64,000 nt of DNA from Pseudoalteromonas spongiae UST010723-006 (GCF_000238255.3 NZ_CP011039.1:2839001-2903000), one strand, 5' to 3'. Shown: positions 46,025 to 56,432, numbered from the stretch's first letter. Translations and numbers: made by a program. The notes: generated by a model not told the origin, from the letters alone.

Positions 46025-47464
46025 TAACGCCAATAACGCATTAACCGCCTCTAAACGGGTTTGCTCTTGCATACTGGCAAACCCTAAACGCAGATACTGA
46101 AAACCTTGCTCGTCACAATTGGTTACTTGTGGGTTAAAGTCATGCTGACATTGAATATATATTCCATGCGCCTGTGCCAACTCAGTAAAACCTGTTAAAT
46201 CACGCTTACAGCCAAGCCAAATAGCCATGCCGCCATCGGGAACAGCAAAAGTGATCGGGTAACCCGCTTGTTTGTAATCTTCTAGCAACACCACAAGGTG
46301 ATCTCTGCGCGCTAAATACAATTGTGTCATTTTGCGAAGATGTCTTTCAAAGTCCCCTTCGCTCATCCAATTAGCTACTGCTTGCTGTAACACACATTCG
46401 GTTTTGTGGTTGATGATTTTTTTACTATTAGCCAAATACTCAATAACTTGAGGGTGAGCCGAAACATAACCTAGTCGCGCGCCTGCAAACATAATTTTTG
46501 AAAAAGTTGAGATATAAATGACTCGACCGTCAGGGTCATTTGCCGCCATTGGTACTAACGGTGAACAGCGATAATGAAACTCATGATCATAATCATCTTC
46601 TAAAATTAAAAAATCATGCTGCTGAGCTAATTGGTATATTTGGCTGCGACGTTGTGGCGATAAGGTCACTGTTGTTGGGTACTGGTGTAGCGGCGTTAAA
46701 TACAAAAGCTTTATTTTAGTATGCGCTAATACGCGCTTTAAGCTGTCAGGCTTTATACCAAACTCATCTTGTTCAATGGTAATCAAGTTTGCACCATTTG
46801 AGCTGAGCGCAGCACATGCAGGCGGATAACTCAGTTTCTCAACCGCCACATTGTCACCGCCCTGTAACACCGCTTGCGCGACAATAAACAATGCTTCTTG
46901 CGATCCATTGGTTATTAATATTTCGCCAGATGAAAGACCGCGGGCTCTTACTAAGTATTTTTTTATTTGTTCACGTAATGTTTCATTCCCGAGCGTGCCC
47001 TGATAATGCAAGCTGCCCAGGTCTAACTGTTTTAACGCAGTATTTAAATGGCTTTTAAATACCTTCATTGAAAATTGCGTTATATCTGGTAATCCACCAG
47101 CAAAATTAAAGCGCACATTTAAATCAGCGTTAGAAAGACTCGTTTTTGGCGATTTAAATAAGTGAGCCAAATTAAATTGCTGAGTTTCGGTCAATTCGTT
47201 TGGTATACAGCCTTCTACCGGTAAGACCGAAACCACTTGATAACCAATCCGCGGTAAACTTTCTAAATACCCCTGCGCCACTAACTCATCGCAAGCCGCC
47301 ATAATAGTATGACGATTCACATTGAGCTGATTTGCTAAATCTCTGCTTGCCGGCAATCGGTCTTGTGGTTTTAACTGACCCGATAAAATGGCCTCTCGAA
47401 TACTCGCAGCAATGGCGAGGTATTTCTTTTCATGTGGATTAAATGAAATGGTCAGTAAGCGCAT
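46001..47464 (-). CDS. MocR-type regulator (GntR HTH plus aminotransferase domain)
   Basis: This 487-residue protein has an N-terminal GntR winged helix (about residues 1-75, with LPASRDLANQLNVNRHTIMAACDELVAQGYLE). A fold-type I aminotransferase domain follows, with the PLP Lys323 in ISTFSKIMFAGARLGY and the Asp/Tyr in EDDYDHEF. MocR proteins sense PLP or amines and act on their own gene and on a divergent operon. Here the divergent genes are a GNAT and a PaiB-like protein, and CTGGT repeats lie between. PdxR-like function is possible but not proven. Confidence 0.88.
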   Translation of the reverse strand: MRLLTISFNPHEKKYLAIAASIREAILSGQLKPQDRLPASRDLANQLNVNRHTIMAACDELVAQGYLESLPRIGYQVVSVLPVEGCIPNELTETQQFNLAHLFKSPKTSLSNADLNVRFNFAGGLPDITQFSMKVFKSHLNTALKQLDLGSLHYQGTLGNETLREQIKKYLVRARGLSSGEILITNGSQEALFIVAQAVLQGGDNVAVEKLSYPPACAALSSNGANLITIEQDEFGIKPDSLKRVLAHTKIKLLYLTPLHQYPTTVTLSPQRRSQIYQLAQQHDFLILEDDYDHEFHYRCSPLVPMAANDPDGRVIYISTFSKIMFAGARLGYVSAHPQVIEYLANSKKIINHKTECVLQQAVANWMSEGDFERHLRKMTQLYLARRDHLVVLLEDYKQAGYPITFAVPDGGMAIWLGCKRDLTGFTELAQAHGIYIQCQHDFNPQVTNCDEQGFQYLRLGFASMQEQTRLEAVNALLALLFPALRT

Positions 47465-47470
47465 TTAATT

Positions 47471-47517
47471 TCTGGTCTATATAAATATTAAAAACTGGTT
47501 GTTAACGTTATACCAGA
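47471..47517. promoter_or_regulatory. Candidate MocR operator: three CTGGT half-sites
   Basis: In the 105-base divergent spacer CTGGT is at 47472-47476 and 47495-47499 as a direct repeat with 23-base period, and the inverted half-site ACCAG is at 47512-47516. The TCTGGTCTAT and TTATACCAGA arms also make an inverted repeat. MocR regulators often use direct-repeat plus inverted-repeat sites of this type. The pattern is seen; binding is inferred. Confidence 0.5.
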
Positions 47518-47569
47518 TTTCTTTTTTAATACACCTCATAAAGCATGAAAAATTTGGAATGAGGCTACC

Positions 47570-48151
47570 ATGCAACAATTAACACAAACACAATTTGAAA
47601 CTAACAAAGTCATTTTACAAAAGCTGCAACACCACCATTTAGATGATTTATTACAAGCAGGGAAAAACCCGAAGATTTGGCAATATGTACTTAGCAATTA
47701 CTGCAAAGACAAAGATACGCTTGAGCATTGGTTTAATGAAACAGCACAGTACCATGCTGATAAGCAGTTGCCGTTAGTGATTATTGATAAAAAAAGTAAT
47801 CAACTGGTGGGCAGCACACGCTTATTTGCCCTTGATTTTAATCACGATAAACTTGAAATTGGCCACACGTTTATTACCCCTGAATTTCAACGTTGCCATA
47901 TCAATACACATGCAAAATACTTACTGTTAAGTTACGCATTTGAACAACTTGGCGCAGCCCGAGTAGAGCTTCGCACCCATGAAAATAACCAAAAATCACG
48001 AAATGCCATTGCCCGACTAGGCGCGCAATTTGAAGGCATTGCATGGCAAGATAGAAAGCTGATTGACGGTAGCTATCGTAATAGCGCAGTATTTAGTGTA
48101 ACCCACACTATCTGGCCAAATGTAAAACAACAGTTAGAGGCAAAGTTATAA
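47570..48151 (+). CDS. GNAT-family N-acetyltransferase
   Basis: This 193-residue protein belongs to the RimJ/RimL-like GNAT group. VGSTRLFALDFNHDKLEIGHTFITPEFQRCHINTHAKYLLLSYAFEQLGAARVELRTHENNQKSRNAIARLGAQFEGI gives the acetyl-CoA site and the N-x-S-R-N-A-I-x-R-L-G end motif. It acetylates an unknown amine or N-terminus. It is first in an operon with the PaiB-like gene, two bases apart, and divergent from MocR. Confidence 0.88.
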   Translation: MQQLTQTQFETNKVILQKLQHHHLDDLLQAGKNPKIWQYVLSNYCKDKDTLEHWFNETAQYHADKQLPLVIIDKKSNQLVGSTRLFALDFNHDKLEIGHTFITPEFQRCHINTHAKYLLLSYAFEQLGAARVELRTHENNQKSRNAIARLGAQFEGIAWQDRKLIDGSYRNSAVFSVTHTIWPNVKQQLEAKL

Positions 48152-48152
48152 T

Positions 48153-48749
48153 ATGTATCCACAACGCCAATATATTGAAAATGACTTCGCTCGACTGTTA
48201 ACGCACATTGAGAAGTCTCCGCTAGCAAGTTTGATTTATCAAAACGCGCAAGGCGATATTGAGCTTTGCCATATTCCATTAGTGCTTGATGAAAATAAGC
48301 AGCATTTATTGGGGCATATGGCAGCAAATAACCCGCTTGCCAAGCTACTTGCCAAGCAGCCTTTAAACATAAAATGCCTATTTAATGGTGCAGACTGTTA
48401 TGTTTCACCCAATGATGCCGAAAAGGTCTATTTACCTACATGGCATTACGCAAAGTTAGAGGTAAAAGGCATGGCACAACCTATTACAAAGCCCTCACAA
48501 AAGCGCGAGATAATGGCTTATTCTGTTACACAATTTGAAGATAAACTAGCAACGCAGTGGCAACTTTCTCAAGTAGATGAGCATGAAATATCGCAATCAT
48601 TAAAGTACATAATGGTGTTTAAAATAGAGATTACTGAAATACTTGGTAACTTCAAACTAAGTCAAGATAAGGCAAGCGAAACACGAGAAGAGATAAAACA
48701 GAGCCTTTATGCTCGTGGCGATAAAGACTCAGCCGAATTGATATATTAG
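48153..48749 (+). CDS. PaiB-like FMN-binding protein
   Basis: This 198-residue protein of the PaiB/FMN-binding negative transcriptional regulator family starts MYPQRQYIENDFARLLTHIE. It has the split-barrel core with LGHMAANNPLAKLL and YVSPNDAEKVYLPTWHYAKLEVKG. In Bacillus PaiB was described as a regulator of protease and sporulation genes, but the family is mainly FMN-binding split barrel. The start is two bases after the GNAT stop. The end overlaps the convergent pqiA-like gene by four bases. Confidence 0.85.
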   Translation: MYPQRQYIENDFARLLTHIEKSPLASLIYQNAQGDIELCHIPLVLDENKQHLLGHMAANNPLAKLLAKQPLNIKCLFNGADCYVSPNDAEKVYLPTWHYAKLEVKGMAQPITKPSQKREIMAYSVTQFEDKLATQWQLSQVDEHEISQSLKYIMVFKIEITEILGNFKLSQDKASETREEIKQSLYARGDKDSAELIY

Positions 48750-49360
48750 CGGGCTTTATGAATGTGCTCTACAAACTGAGAAGAGGCAATTGCCACAATA
48801 CAATACGCAGTAAAAAACCAAAAGCCGATGCCTAGCTCGGCTTTCATTTTTAACATATCGCCCATTTGCCCATCGGCATTGCCAGCCAAATAAGAAACAA
48901 TAAGTGCAATCACAAATACGTCGGTCATACTCCACTTACTAAGCTTAGAAGCAGCGGTATTAAGCAAACGAGTGAGCTTAATTTTAGCGGGCAATAACAC
49001 ACTGAGTAGCTGCATCAGTAGTTTTAAAAATGGAATGATCACCGCAAATAACCCAACTAATACTGCCACCACATGGTTTTGGTTATTGGCAAGTTCTTCA
49101 ATGGTGCCAACAATACTGCGGGTTTTGCGATAGGCTTCCACTTCACCTTCTAACTTATCAAGGCCAAGCATACCCGAAAACATACGAAGCATGCCGCGCG
49201 TATTGCCATCACCTTCTTCGGCAAGCATGGTAATACCCACATCCACAATTTTGGCTTTATCAATATTCCCTTGCAGTGTTAACACGGGCTGAGTTACCCC
49301 TGGGATCAACAAGGCAATGCTCACGAGTAATAAAATAACAGCGCTAATTTTTGTTTTCAT
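48746..49360 (-). CDS. PqiA-family inner-membrane protein
   Basis: This 204-residue protein has four hydrophobic segments (about residues 5-25, 95-120, 143-160 and 173-195), with LSKWSMTDVFVIALIVSYLAG, a segment shared with PqiA-type proteins. Only one PqiA-like unit is seen, and there is no adjacent PqiB or PqiC. In E. coli, PqiA and related proteins work with MCE ring proteins in lipid transport. The role here is unknown. It is monocistronic. Confidence 0.78.
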   Translation of the reverse strand: MKTKISAVILLLVSIALLIPGVTQPVLTLQGNIDKAKIVDVGITMLAEEGDGNTRGMLRMFSGMLGLDKLEGEVEAYRKTRSIVGTIEELANNQNHVVAVLVGLFAVIIPFLKLLMQLLSVLLPAKIKLTRLLNTAASKLSKWSMTDVFVIALIVSYLAGNADGQMGDMLKMKAELGIGFWFFTAYCIVAIASSQFVEHIHKAR

Positions 49361-49469
49361 AATGCTTCTTAAAAATTAATTTTCCCGACTTTAACGCAAC
49401 ACACATTGTGCGGCTAATTTGATTTGTTAAAAAGCGTTATAAATCGAAGCAACTTATAACGCAACTAAC

Positions 49470-52217
49470 TCATTTGAAAAACTTATTGCGCTGTTCAAGC
49501 CATGGGTTATACGGTCGCCCCGGTGCACTTTGTTGATGGCGCAAAATGGTTTCACTGGTTGTGGCTTTTTCTTGCGAGAACGTCATTTTTGCTGATGGCC
49601 CACCCATCATTTTAATTTCTTTTTCACTTAAGCTGCGGCCAGCAAACAACGCTGCATTTAAATACCCTGGCTGGGCTGCCCATGTGCCATCGGTTAGTAA
49701 TAAGAACTGTTCACCTAACGCAAAGCGTTCGGTAATATTACGCCCTGTTTTTTCGCAGGCTAATTCGCCATTAATGTAAACCTTAAAGGTGCCATCAAAT
49801 GGGGCACTATAAAATACCAGTGCAATTCTGTACCAAGTGTCAGGGAGCATTTCACCACAAAAACCATCAAAGCCAACGCCGCCAGTTGTGCGCTCTCCTT
49901 CTATTGATTCAAAGCGGATTTCTGCCTTTTTTTCGTCTTCGATTTCGCTTTCATAATTGAGAGATGTTTGTAATAACGGACGGTATTTCGCCACACTTTC
50001 ACTTGGCCACAATATATCCATTACCAGTGAATAATCAGACACCAACCCTTGCTCAGAAAAATCACCGTTGGCATCGACGTTATGGCGTACTTTTAAGCCT
50101 TCATTTATTTTAAAGCGTGGGAATTTCATAACGGTTGCATCAAAACCTGAGAGACTCGGGATTGATTCTTCAAGCTGCGAAATTTTTTCAAAAATCACCT
50201 CATCGCTATAACTTTTACGATCAGGGTTAAACAACTTCATAGTAGATGGACCATAGTCCGCTAAAAATGGGTCTTCGCTATTATCAAACTGCCAAAGAGT
50301 TATAAATTCATCTTCTTTACAGGCATTTAATTGTGTATCTGTGTCTAAGTGCAAGCACTGGCTAGTGCGATAACGGCCATATTCTTCAATCACTCGCCAA
50401 CTGTCATTTAATGCAGTGGGATTTTCAAAGTTCACATCATTAAAAAACAAGGATGGATTTAATGCAGCACCTTTATAAAGTGCTACTGTGTAGCTACTAT
50501 CTGGATTAAATTGCTGCTCACCAAAGTATTGCCACTGGGGCTGTTGACCCACCATAGACTCTAAATCCGCACCTGACACTTCAACCGAGTAAACAGCATT
50601 AAAACCTAGCGTATTCGATGGCTGACGCTCTACCGGAAACGCATCATGCAATTCTTGCTGGGTTACACCACCAGCTTGCCAAGGATACAAGCTAAACGGG
50701 TCTGCCAAGTCATAAGCCCCCAACAAAACAGCATCTACTTTGTGAGTAAACATCAGCGCATCGGCTAGCACTTTTTCAATATCATTGCGGTCGGGGTAAT
50801 TTTCAGAAATCGCCACTTTATAGTCTGGGTCTTCTAAATAAGTTTTAACAATTTCTGCTATTTTGTTATCAAGCGGTTCATGAAATGTATTGATATCTAA
50901 AGTATCAATTTGAATTTCATCATTTTCAAAGCGCACCGGACGTGACGTTTTATCAAATAAATTAAATTCGATATCAATCACGGTTGCGCCCATGCCGTAA
51001 ATATCGGGTTCAATCACAATCGATTGATTGTCGTTATACCTATGGATTTGCGGCTTATCATGGCTATGACCACCAAGAATTAAATTAATCTCAGGTACAT
51101 TTTGCGCAATGCGATCATCCACCCAACCTAAATGGCTCACCATTACAAGATAATCAACTTGCTCACCATAAAAGCGCACTAAGCCTTCTGCGACTTCGGT
51201 AAACTCATAATCCATAACAAAGTTATCAATAAAGTCTGGTAGTGGGCGTTCTTTGTATTCTTTATCAAGCTCATTCCATGGACCTGAGGTCATACCCAAG
51301 AAGCCAACTTTGACACAACCAACATCAATAATGCCAAATTTGTGTGTAGGAAAGCCTTGTGCTTTTTCACCAACATATTGCGTATTTGACGCGAGTACCA
51401 ATGCAGTTTCATCTTGTGCGTAAGCTAATAACTCGTCTTCACCCCAAGCATAATCGTGGTTTCCCACCACACGCACATCAAACTCCATAGCTTGTGTCGC
51501 CAGTGATGAGGCGCGCCCCATAGATACTTGCTCGGCCACATTGCCTTTTTCATAATCATCGCCCCCGTTGGTAAAAACAGTGTAAGGGTTTTCTTCAAGT
51601 GAAGTTAAGTGCAATGATTTCAAACGGCTGTATAAGCGCTCTTTATAGCCGAAGCGAGAATGCAAGTCAGCAACATGCACAAAACGAATCGTTTGTTGTA
51701 CCGCAGCCATATCACAGGCTGGGCCAATGGATTTAAAGGTAGAAACATTCGGTAATTTACGAATGCCGTATATACCTAAGTGATAAATTTCAGCGCTAAT
51801 AAAATTACCTTCTATGCGCGAATTAAAATTAGGTACCCATGTATTGTTAACAAGTCTAGCCAGTACATATTGCTGATCCGCTTGATAATCACTTGGTAAT
51901 GGTATCGTCAGATCCGCTTTATCAAATAATGCGGTTTCAATTGGTGTTATCGAATACACTTTCGAAAGCGAATTTTGCGCATCGGGAAAGGCTTGCGATT
52001 GCCCTACATCAACTGACAGTGTCAAGCCATCGGCAACAGCGCCAACTTCTAGGTCTAAAGTGCCTGTGCCATCAAAGCGTATAACTCCCCCTTCACTGCC
52101 TACGGGTACCGGTGTTTGTGCCGCATCTTCACTAACTGATTTGCTGGTTTCGCCTTCACCTACACAACCCAACAACAGCAATGTGCTGAACACATATAGC
52201 AATACTCTGAAATACAC
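49470..52217 (-). CDS. Large lipoprotein with metallophosphatase/5'-nucleotidase and LamG domains
   Basis: This 915-residue protein has a lipobox LLLLGC near residue 18. A beta-rich ZU5-like region follows (about 35-150). Then comes a calcineurin-like phosphoesterase domain with HVADLHSRFG, NGGDDYEKGN, VGNHDYAWGED and LGGHSHDKP (about 165-390). A 5'-nucleotidase C-terminal-like region follows (about 420-640, with VLLGAYDLADP). A LamG/concanavalin-like C-terminal domain is at about 690-890 (WYRIALVFYSAPFDGTFKVYINGELACEKTG). It probably hydrolyses nucleotides or phosphoesters on the cell surface. The domain assembly is unusual. Confidence 0.82.
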   Translation of the reverse strand: MYFRVLLYVFSTLLLLGCVGEGETSKSVSEDAAQTPVPVGSEGGVIRFDGTGTLDLEVGAVADGLTLSVDVGQSQAFPDAQNSLSKVYSITPIETALFDKADLTIPLPSDYQADQQYVLARLVNNTWVPNFNSRIEGNFISAEIYHLGIYGIRKLPNVSTFKSIGPACDMAAVQQTIRFVHVADLHSRFGYKERLYSRLKSLHLTSLEENPYTVFTNGGDDYEKGNVAEQVSMGRASSLATQAMEFDVRVVGNHDYAWGEDELLAYAQDETALVLASNTQYVGEKAQGFPTHKFGIIDVGCVKVGFLGMTSGPWNELDKEYKERPLPDFIDNFVMDYEFTEVAEGLVRFYGEQVDYLVMVSHLGWVDDRIAQNVPEINLILGGHSHDKPQIHRYNDNQSIVIEPDIYGMGATVIDIEFNLFDKTSRPVRFENDEIQIDTLDINTFHEPLDNKIAEIVKTYLEDPDYKVAISENYPDRNDIEKVLADALMFTHKVDAVLLGAYDLADPFSLYPWQAGGVTQQELHDAFPVERQPSNTLGFNAVYSVEVSGADLESMVGQQPQWQYFGEQQFNPDSSYTVALYKGAALNPSLFFNDVNFENPTALNDSWRVIEEYGRYRTSQCLHLDTDTQLNACKEDEFITLWQFDNSEDPFLADYGPSTMKLFNPDRKSYSDEVIFEKISQLEESIPSLSGFDATVMKFPRFKINEGLKVRHNVDANGDFSEQGLVSDYSLVMDILWPSESVAKYRPLLQTSLNYESEIEDEKKAEIRFESIEGERTTGGVGFDGFCGEMLPDTWYRIALVFYSAPFDGTFKVYINGELACEKTGRNITERFALGEQFLLLTDGTWAAQPGYLNAALFAGRSLSEKEIKMMGGPSAKMTFSQEKATTSETILRHQQSAPGRPYNPWLEQRNKFFK

Positions 52218-52350
52218 TTCCTTGCCTCGCGTTTAAATTCGCATTTATGAAAATTAACAAATGGTTAATTTAACAACAATTATTGAAAATATTACATCAT
52301 AGCTAATAATAAATTCCCAGATTTAAAGAATTAAATTATCTTAAAATGCA

Positions 52351-52380
52351 AAAAGCCGATGCTAAATAACATCGGCTTTT
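52351..52380 (-). terminator. Terminator of acnB
   Basis: AAAAGCCGATG (52351-52361) and CATCGGCTTTT (52370-52380) form an 11-bp stem with an eight-base loop and an A/T flank usable on both strands. It lies 34 bases past the acnB stop. Confidence 0.85.
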
Positions 52381-52413
52381 ATAACCATCACACTCAATTA
52401 CACAGCTAACTCG

Positions 52414-55011
52414 TTACACCGCTTGCTGAATAATCACTTGCTCAGCTTTTTTAGTATAGTGCGGCATTCTATGAAAATTTAAGTACCGGTATGTATCAGC
52501 AGCTGTTGCATTTATCATTGTCGCATATTCTTGGTACTCAGCTGGCGTAGGTAATTTACCTATAATTGCAGCTACTGCAGCAAGTTCGGCTGATGCTAAA
52601 AATACATTTGCTCCCGTACCTAAGCGGTTAGGAAAGTTACGTGTAGAAGTAGACACCACGGTAGATTGGTCTGCAACTCGCGCTTGGTTACCCATACATA
52701 ACGAACACCCTGGCGTTTCAATGCGCGCCCCTACACGACCATAAATGCCATAGTAGCCTTCGTCGGTAAGCTGATCACGGTCCATTTTGGTTGGTGGTGC
52801 AATCCACATTCGCGTTGGTAATTGGCCTTTAAAATTATCAAGTAACTTACCCGCAGCACGGAAATGGCCGATGTTTGTCATACACGAGCCTATAAACACT
52901 TCATTGATTTCTTCGCCTTGCACCTCTGATAACAGACGCGCATCATCTGGATCGTTTGGCGCACATAAAATGGGTTCGTTAATTTCTGCTAAATCAATCT
53001 CAATGATATGGGCGTACTCTGCGTCTGCATCCGCTGACATAAGTTCTGGATTTTCTAACCATTCTTGCATTTTGGTGATTCGGCGCTCAATAGTACGTAC
53101 ATCACCATAGCCTTCTGTGATCATCCACTTAAGCATAACAATATTCGAGTTTAAGTATTCTTCGATTGATTGCTGTGAGAGCTTCACGGTACAACCCGCC
53201 GCAGATCGCTCTGCTGATGCATCAGACAGTTCAAATGCCTGCTCAACGGTTAAATACTCCAGCCCTTCAATTTCCAAAATTCGCCCTGAGAACTCGTTAA
53301 CTTTGCCTTTTTTCTCTACCGTTAATAAGCCTTGCTGAATTGCATAGTAAGGAATAGCATGTACTAGGTCGCGTAACGTAATGCCCGCTTGCATTTCACC
53401 TTTAAACCTTACTAATACTGACTCCGGCATATCGAGCGGCATCACTCCCGTTGCAGCGGCAAAAGCAACCGCACCAGAGCCTGCTGGGAAAGAAATACCC
53501 AGAGGAAAACGTGTATGTGAATCCCCCCCCGTTCCCACGGTATCAGGCAACAGCATTCTGTTTAGCCATGAATGAATAATACCGTCACCGGGGCGAAGCG
53601 ATACCCCTCCTCGATTCATAATGAAATCGGGTAATGTATGATGCGTATTTACATCAATTGGTTTTGGGTAGGCAGAAGTATGACAAAACGACTGCATGGT
53701 TAAATCTGCTGAAAAGCCTAAGCATGCTAAGTCTTTTAGTTCATCACGTGTCATTGGGCCTGTGGTGTCTTGTGAACCAACAGTCGTCATTTTCGGCTCA
53801 CAGTACTGACCAGGGCGTACACCTTTAACGCCACACGCATTGCCCACCATTTTTTGCGCGAGCGTGTAGCCTTTGCCAGTATCGGCTGCAGCTGCCGGTT
53901 TACGAAATATTTTTTCTTGAGCAAGACCAAGTGATGTACGCGCTTTATCGGTTAAACCTCGACCAATTATTAAAGGAATACGGCCGCCAGCTTGTACTTC
54001 ATCAAGGATCACCTCTGATTTAAGCTTAAAGTTGGAAATCACCTCATCGCTACAAAAGCGCTTAACAACGCCTTCATATGGGTAAATATCGATTTGGTCA
54101 CCCATATTTAATTCATCAACGGGCAGTTCAATTGGTAATGCGCCTGAATCTTCCATGGTATTAAAGAAAATAGGAGCAATTTTACCCCCTAAACATACCC
54201 CTCCAACCCGTTTGTTAGGCACGAATGGAATGTCATCGCCCATAAACCAAAGCACTGAGTTAGTCGCGGATTTACGAGAAGAACCTGTGCCTACCACATC
54301 ACCAACATACGCAAGTGGTAAACCTTTTGCTTTTAACTCTTCAAGTTGAGAGATAGGACCAATCTCACCCGGCTTTTCTGGTTTTATACCTTCACGCTCG
54401 TTTTTAAGCATTGCGAGCGCATGTAGTGGAATATCTGGACGTGACCATGCATCTGGCGCTGGAGATAAATCATCAGTATTTGTCTCGCCTGTTACTTTGA
54501 ACACAGTAACAGAGATTTTCTCGGCAACAGCGGGCTTGTCGGTGAACCACTCAGCATTTGCCCATGACTCAATCACTTGTTGCGCATATTTGTTACCCGC
54601 TTTTGCCTTTTCCTCTACATCGTAAAACGCATCAAACATTAGTAATGTTTTTGATAACCCTTTTGCCACAATAGGCGCTAACGCTTGGTCGTCTAGTAAT
54701 TCAATCATCGGGGCAATGTTGTAACCACCTAACATGGTACCCAGTAGTTCAGCGGCATATTCTTTTGTTATCAATGGCGATGATGCTTCACCTTTCGCGA
54801 CCGCAGCTAAGAAACCCGCTTTTACGTATGCCGCATCGTCAACACCTGGCGGTACACGATTAACGAGTAGATCTAAAATAAATTCATCTTCACCTGCCGG
54901 TGGGTTTTTAATTAATTCGATAAGTTCAGTAGTTTGCTGTGCATCTAACGGTTTTGGCACAATACCTTGGGCTGCACGCTGCTCGACATGTAAACGATAT
55001 TCTTGAAGCAC
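52414..55011 (-). CDS. acnB: Bifunctional aconitate hydratase 2 / 2-methylisocitrate dehydratase
   Basis: The start is placed at GTG 55011: AAGGAGGT (55018-55025) is six bases upstream, and the protein then starts [17 protein letters not shown], aligning with E. coli AcnB (MLEEYRKHV). A longer frame with an ATG at 55047 has no site. The 865-residue protein has the N-terminal HEAT-like domain with [26 protein letters not shown], then the swivel and catalytic domains with Fe-S cysteines in [14 protein letters not shown] and [14 protein letters not shown]-cycle enzyme that isomerises citrate to isocitrate. Monocistronic. Confidence 0.97.
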   Translation of the reverse strand: MLQEYRLHVEQRAAQGIVPKPLDAQQTTELIELIKNPPAGEDEFILDLLVNRVPPGVDDAAYVKAGFLAAVAKGEASSPLITKEYAAELLGTMLGGYNIAPMIELLDDQALAPIVAKGLSKTLLMFDAFYDVEEKAKAGNKYAQQVIESWANAEWFTDKPAVAEKISVTVFKVTGETNTDDLSPAPDAWSRPDIPLHALAMLKNEREGIKPEKPGEIGPISQLEELKAKGLPLAYVGDVVGTGSSRKSATNSVLWFMGDDIPFVPNKRVGGVCLGGKIAPIFFNTMEDSGALPIELPVDELNMGDQIDIYPYEGVVKRFCSDEVISNFKLKSEVILDEVQAGGRIPLIIGRGLTDKARTSLGLAQEKIFRKPAAAADTGKGYTLAQKMVGNACGVKGVRPGQYCEPKMTTVGSQDTTGPMTRDELKDLACLGFSADLTMQSFCHTSAYPKPIDVNTHHTLPDFIMNRGGVSLRPGDGIIHSWLNRMLLPDTVGTGGDSHTRFPLGISFPAGSGAVAFAAATGVMPLDMPESVLVRFKGEMQAGITLRDLVHAIPYYAIQQGLLTVEKKGKVNEFSGRILEIEGLEYLTVEQAFELSDASAERSAAGCTVKLSQQSIEEYLNSNIVMLKWMITEGYGDVRTIERRITKMQEWLENPELMSADADAEYAHIIEIDLAEINEPILCAPNDPDDARLLSEVQGEEINEVFIGSCMTNIGHFRAAGKLLDNFKGQLPTRMWIAPPTKMDRDQLTDEGYYGIYGRVGARIETPGCSLCMGNQARVADQSTVVSTSTRNFPNRLGTGANVFLASAELAAVAAIIGKLPTPAEYQEYATMINATAADTYRYLNFHRMPHYTKKAEQVIIQQAV

Positions 55012-55209
55012 AATAATACCTCCTTGGTGACGTGAAATACCTAACATGGCTTGAGTATTTGAACGACTTCAAACACTTTAATAAACTGTAGCACTTTAAT
55101 TAAAAGCGTCAGGTATTGGTTAGTTATTCACCTTTAGTATAAGGGTTTTATATTACGATCCAAGGCCAGCATGTTTATGCTTATCATAAGTAATATGAAT
55201 AGAAAGGAG

Positions 55210-56004
55210 TTAAAAATTAACTTTTATGAATGATGAACGCCATTGCTGTTCAATTAAGTTATATTCTTCAGAAGCATGTAAGCTCGCTAAGCTTTGCTGT
55301 AAACGCTCAACTAGCTGTTTATCAGATCCTTTACTAAGAGCAACATACAACTGAGGAGTACGCCCTAAATCAACAACAGGCACAAAATCGTTTAAATCAA
55401 ATGCCATTTGCTTACTAAGCGCAATTAAATTGTTTTTCTGCAATACAATCGCATCTACACGCTGTTCTTTTAATGCGTTAATTGCTTCAGGCCAATGCCT
55501 GACCTTCATTACGTTTTTTTCAGGCCACTGATAGCGTGCAACAATTTCATCCATAATGTAATCATCTCTTGCGACGACTAAGGTTAGATTTTGCATTGAC
55601 TGAGTCGTGACGTTTGCTTGTTCACGTGCTTTCAATTGCCATAAAAACAATGAGCTTTTGCTTTGTAGCATTGAGCTATTTGGAAAAACCGGCCCAATCC
55701 ACTCAAAACTGCTTTCACGTTTTTGCGTTCGGCGCATTGAGTAAATTAATACGTTTTTTTCTGTGGTAGCAATATGATAAGCACGGGACCAAGGCAATAC
55801 TAAATGCTCGGTGGAGATTTGCTCTCGGCGCAATAACGCCTTAACAATATCGACAGCAACGCCATCGAGTTTTTCCCCTGACTTAACCTGATAAGGAGGA
55901 AAATGCTCTGTAACAACCATTTCAAGTTCAACAGCACATACGCGGGTAGCCACAAATACAACAATCAGTAATAAAAAGCTAACCCCTGTCCAACGTCGCC
56001 ACAT
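55210..56004 (-). CDS. Family 3 periplasmic solute-binding protein
   Basis: This 264-residue protein has a signal peptide (MWRRWTGVSFLLLIVVFVATRVCA) and then the PBP2-like fold: VVTEHFPPYQVKSGEKLDGVAVDIVKALLRREQI and LPWSRAYHIATTEKNVLIYSMRRTQKRE. That pattern is common in stand-alone proteins of this type in marine Gammaproteobacteria, with no ABC permease adjacent. It is 35 bases after the small membrane protein gene, so it may belong to the hydroxyproline operon, but the ligand is unknown. PBP-like regulators or sensors are also possible. Confidence 0.78.
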   Translation of the reverse strand: MWRRWTGVSFLLLIVVFVATRVCAVELEMVVTEHFPPYQVKSGEKLDGVAVDIVKALLRREQISTEHLVLPWSRAYHIATTEKNVLIYSMRRTQKRESSFEWIGPVFPNSSMLQSKSSLFLWQLKAREQANVTTQSMQNLTLVVARDDYIMDEIVARYQWPEKNVMKVRHWPEAINALKEQRVDAIVLQKNNLIALSKQMAFDLNDFVPVVDLGRTPQLYVALSKGSDKQLVERLQQSLASLHASEEYNLIEQQWRSSFIKVNF

Positions 56005-56039
56005 CGCATATTCAATAAAAAGAAGACAATACTGTTAGT

Positions 56040-56432
56040 CTAGGTGAGTGCTAGCGTAAATAAAAGTGTGCCGATTAAAGGAAATAAATAAGCGATGATG
56101 CGATTAGGCATACGATATAAAAAAGCGTTACTTGGGTTGCTTGGATCAACAAAAATAAACACTTCTTGGTTATTCTCAAGCGCCGTTAAGCAAGACTTAT
56201 CGTAATCAACAATCACGCTATGTTTGGTTTGTTCAAAACAGTATTGCAGCATCATTTGTTTGTCTTTAAAGCTATGAAATGGCATCAAATCTTGTAAGCC
56301 AACTAAGGTGGCTTTTTCAATCGCGCAAGCACGCCAAGAGCGTTTTCGTTGGCGGCACAAAAAATAATATACCCAAGGCTCCAAGCCCCAAAGTAATATT
56401 AACCCGCCAACTAATAACAGCTCTAATTTCAT
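56040..56432 (-). CDS. Small membrane protein, function unknown
   Basis: The start is placed at ATG 56432 because GGGA lies six bases upstream; ATG 56438 and TTG 56444 are in frame further up. The 130-residue protein has one hydrophobic helix at each end (about 6-24 and 108-129) and a soluble middle with WRACAIEKATLVGLQDLMPF and VDPSNPSNAFL. The layout resembles DUF3592-like proteins. No assigned function. It follows the ornithine cyclodeaminase-like gene by 13 bases and is likely in the same operon. Confidence 0.6.
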   Translation of the reverse strand: MKLELLLVGGLILLWGLEPWVYYFLCRQRKRSWRACAIEKATLVGLQDLMPFHSFKDKQMMLQYCFEQTKHSVIVDYDKSCLTALENNQEVFIFVDPSNPSNAFLYRMPNRIIAYLFPLIGTLLFTLALT

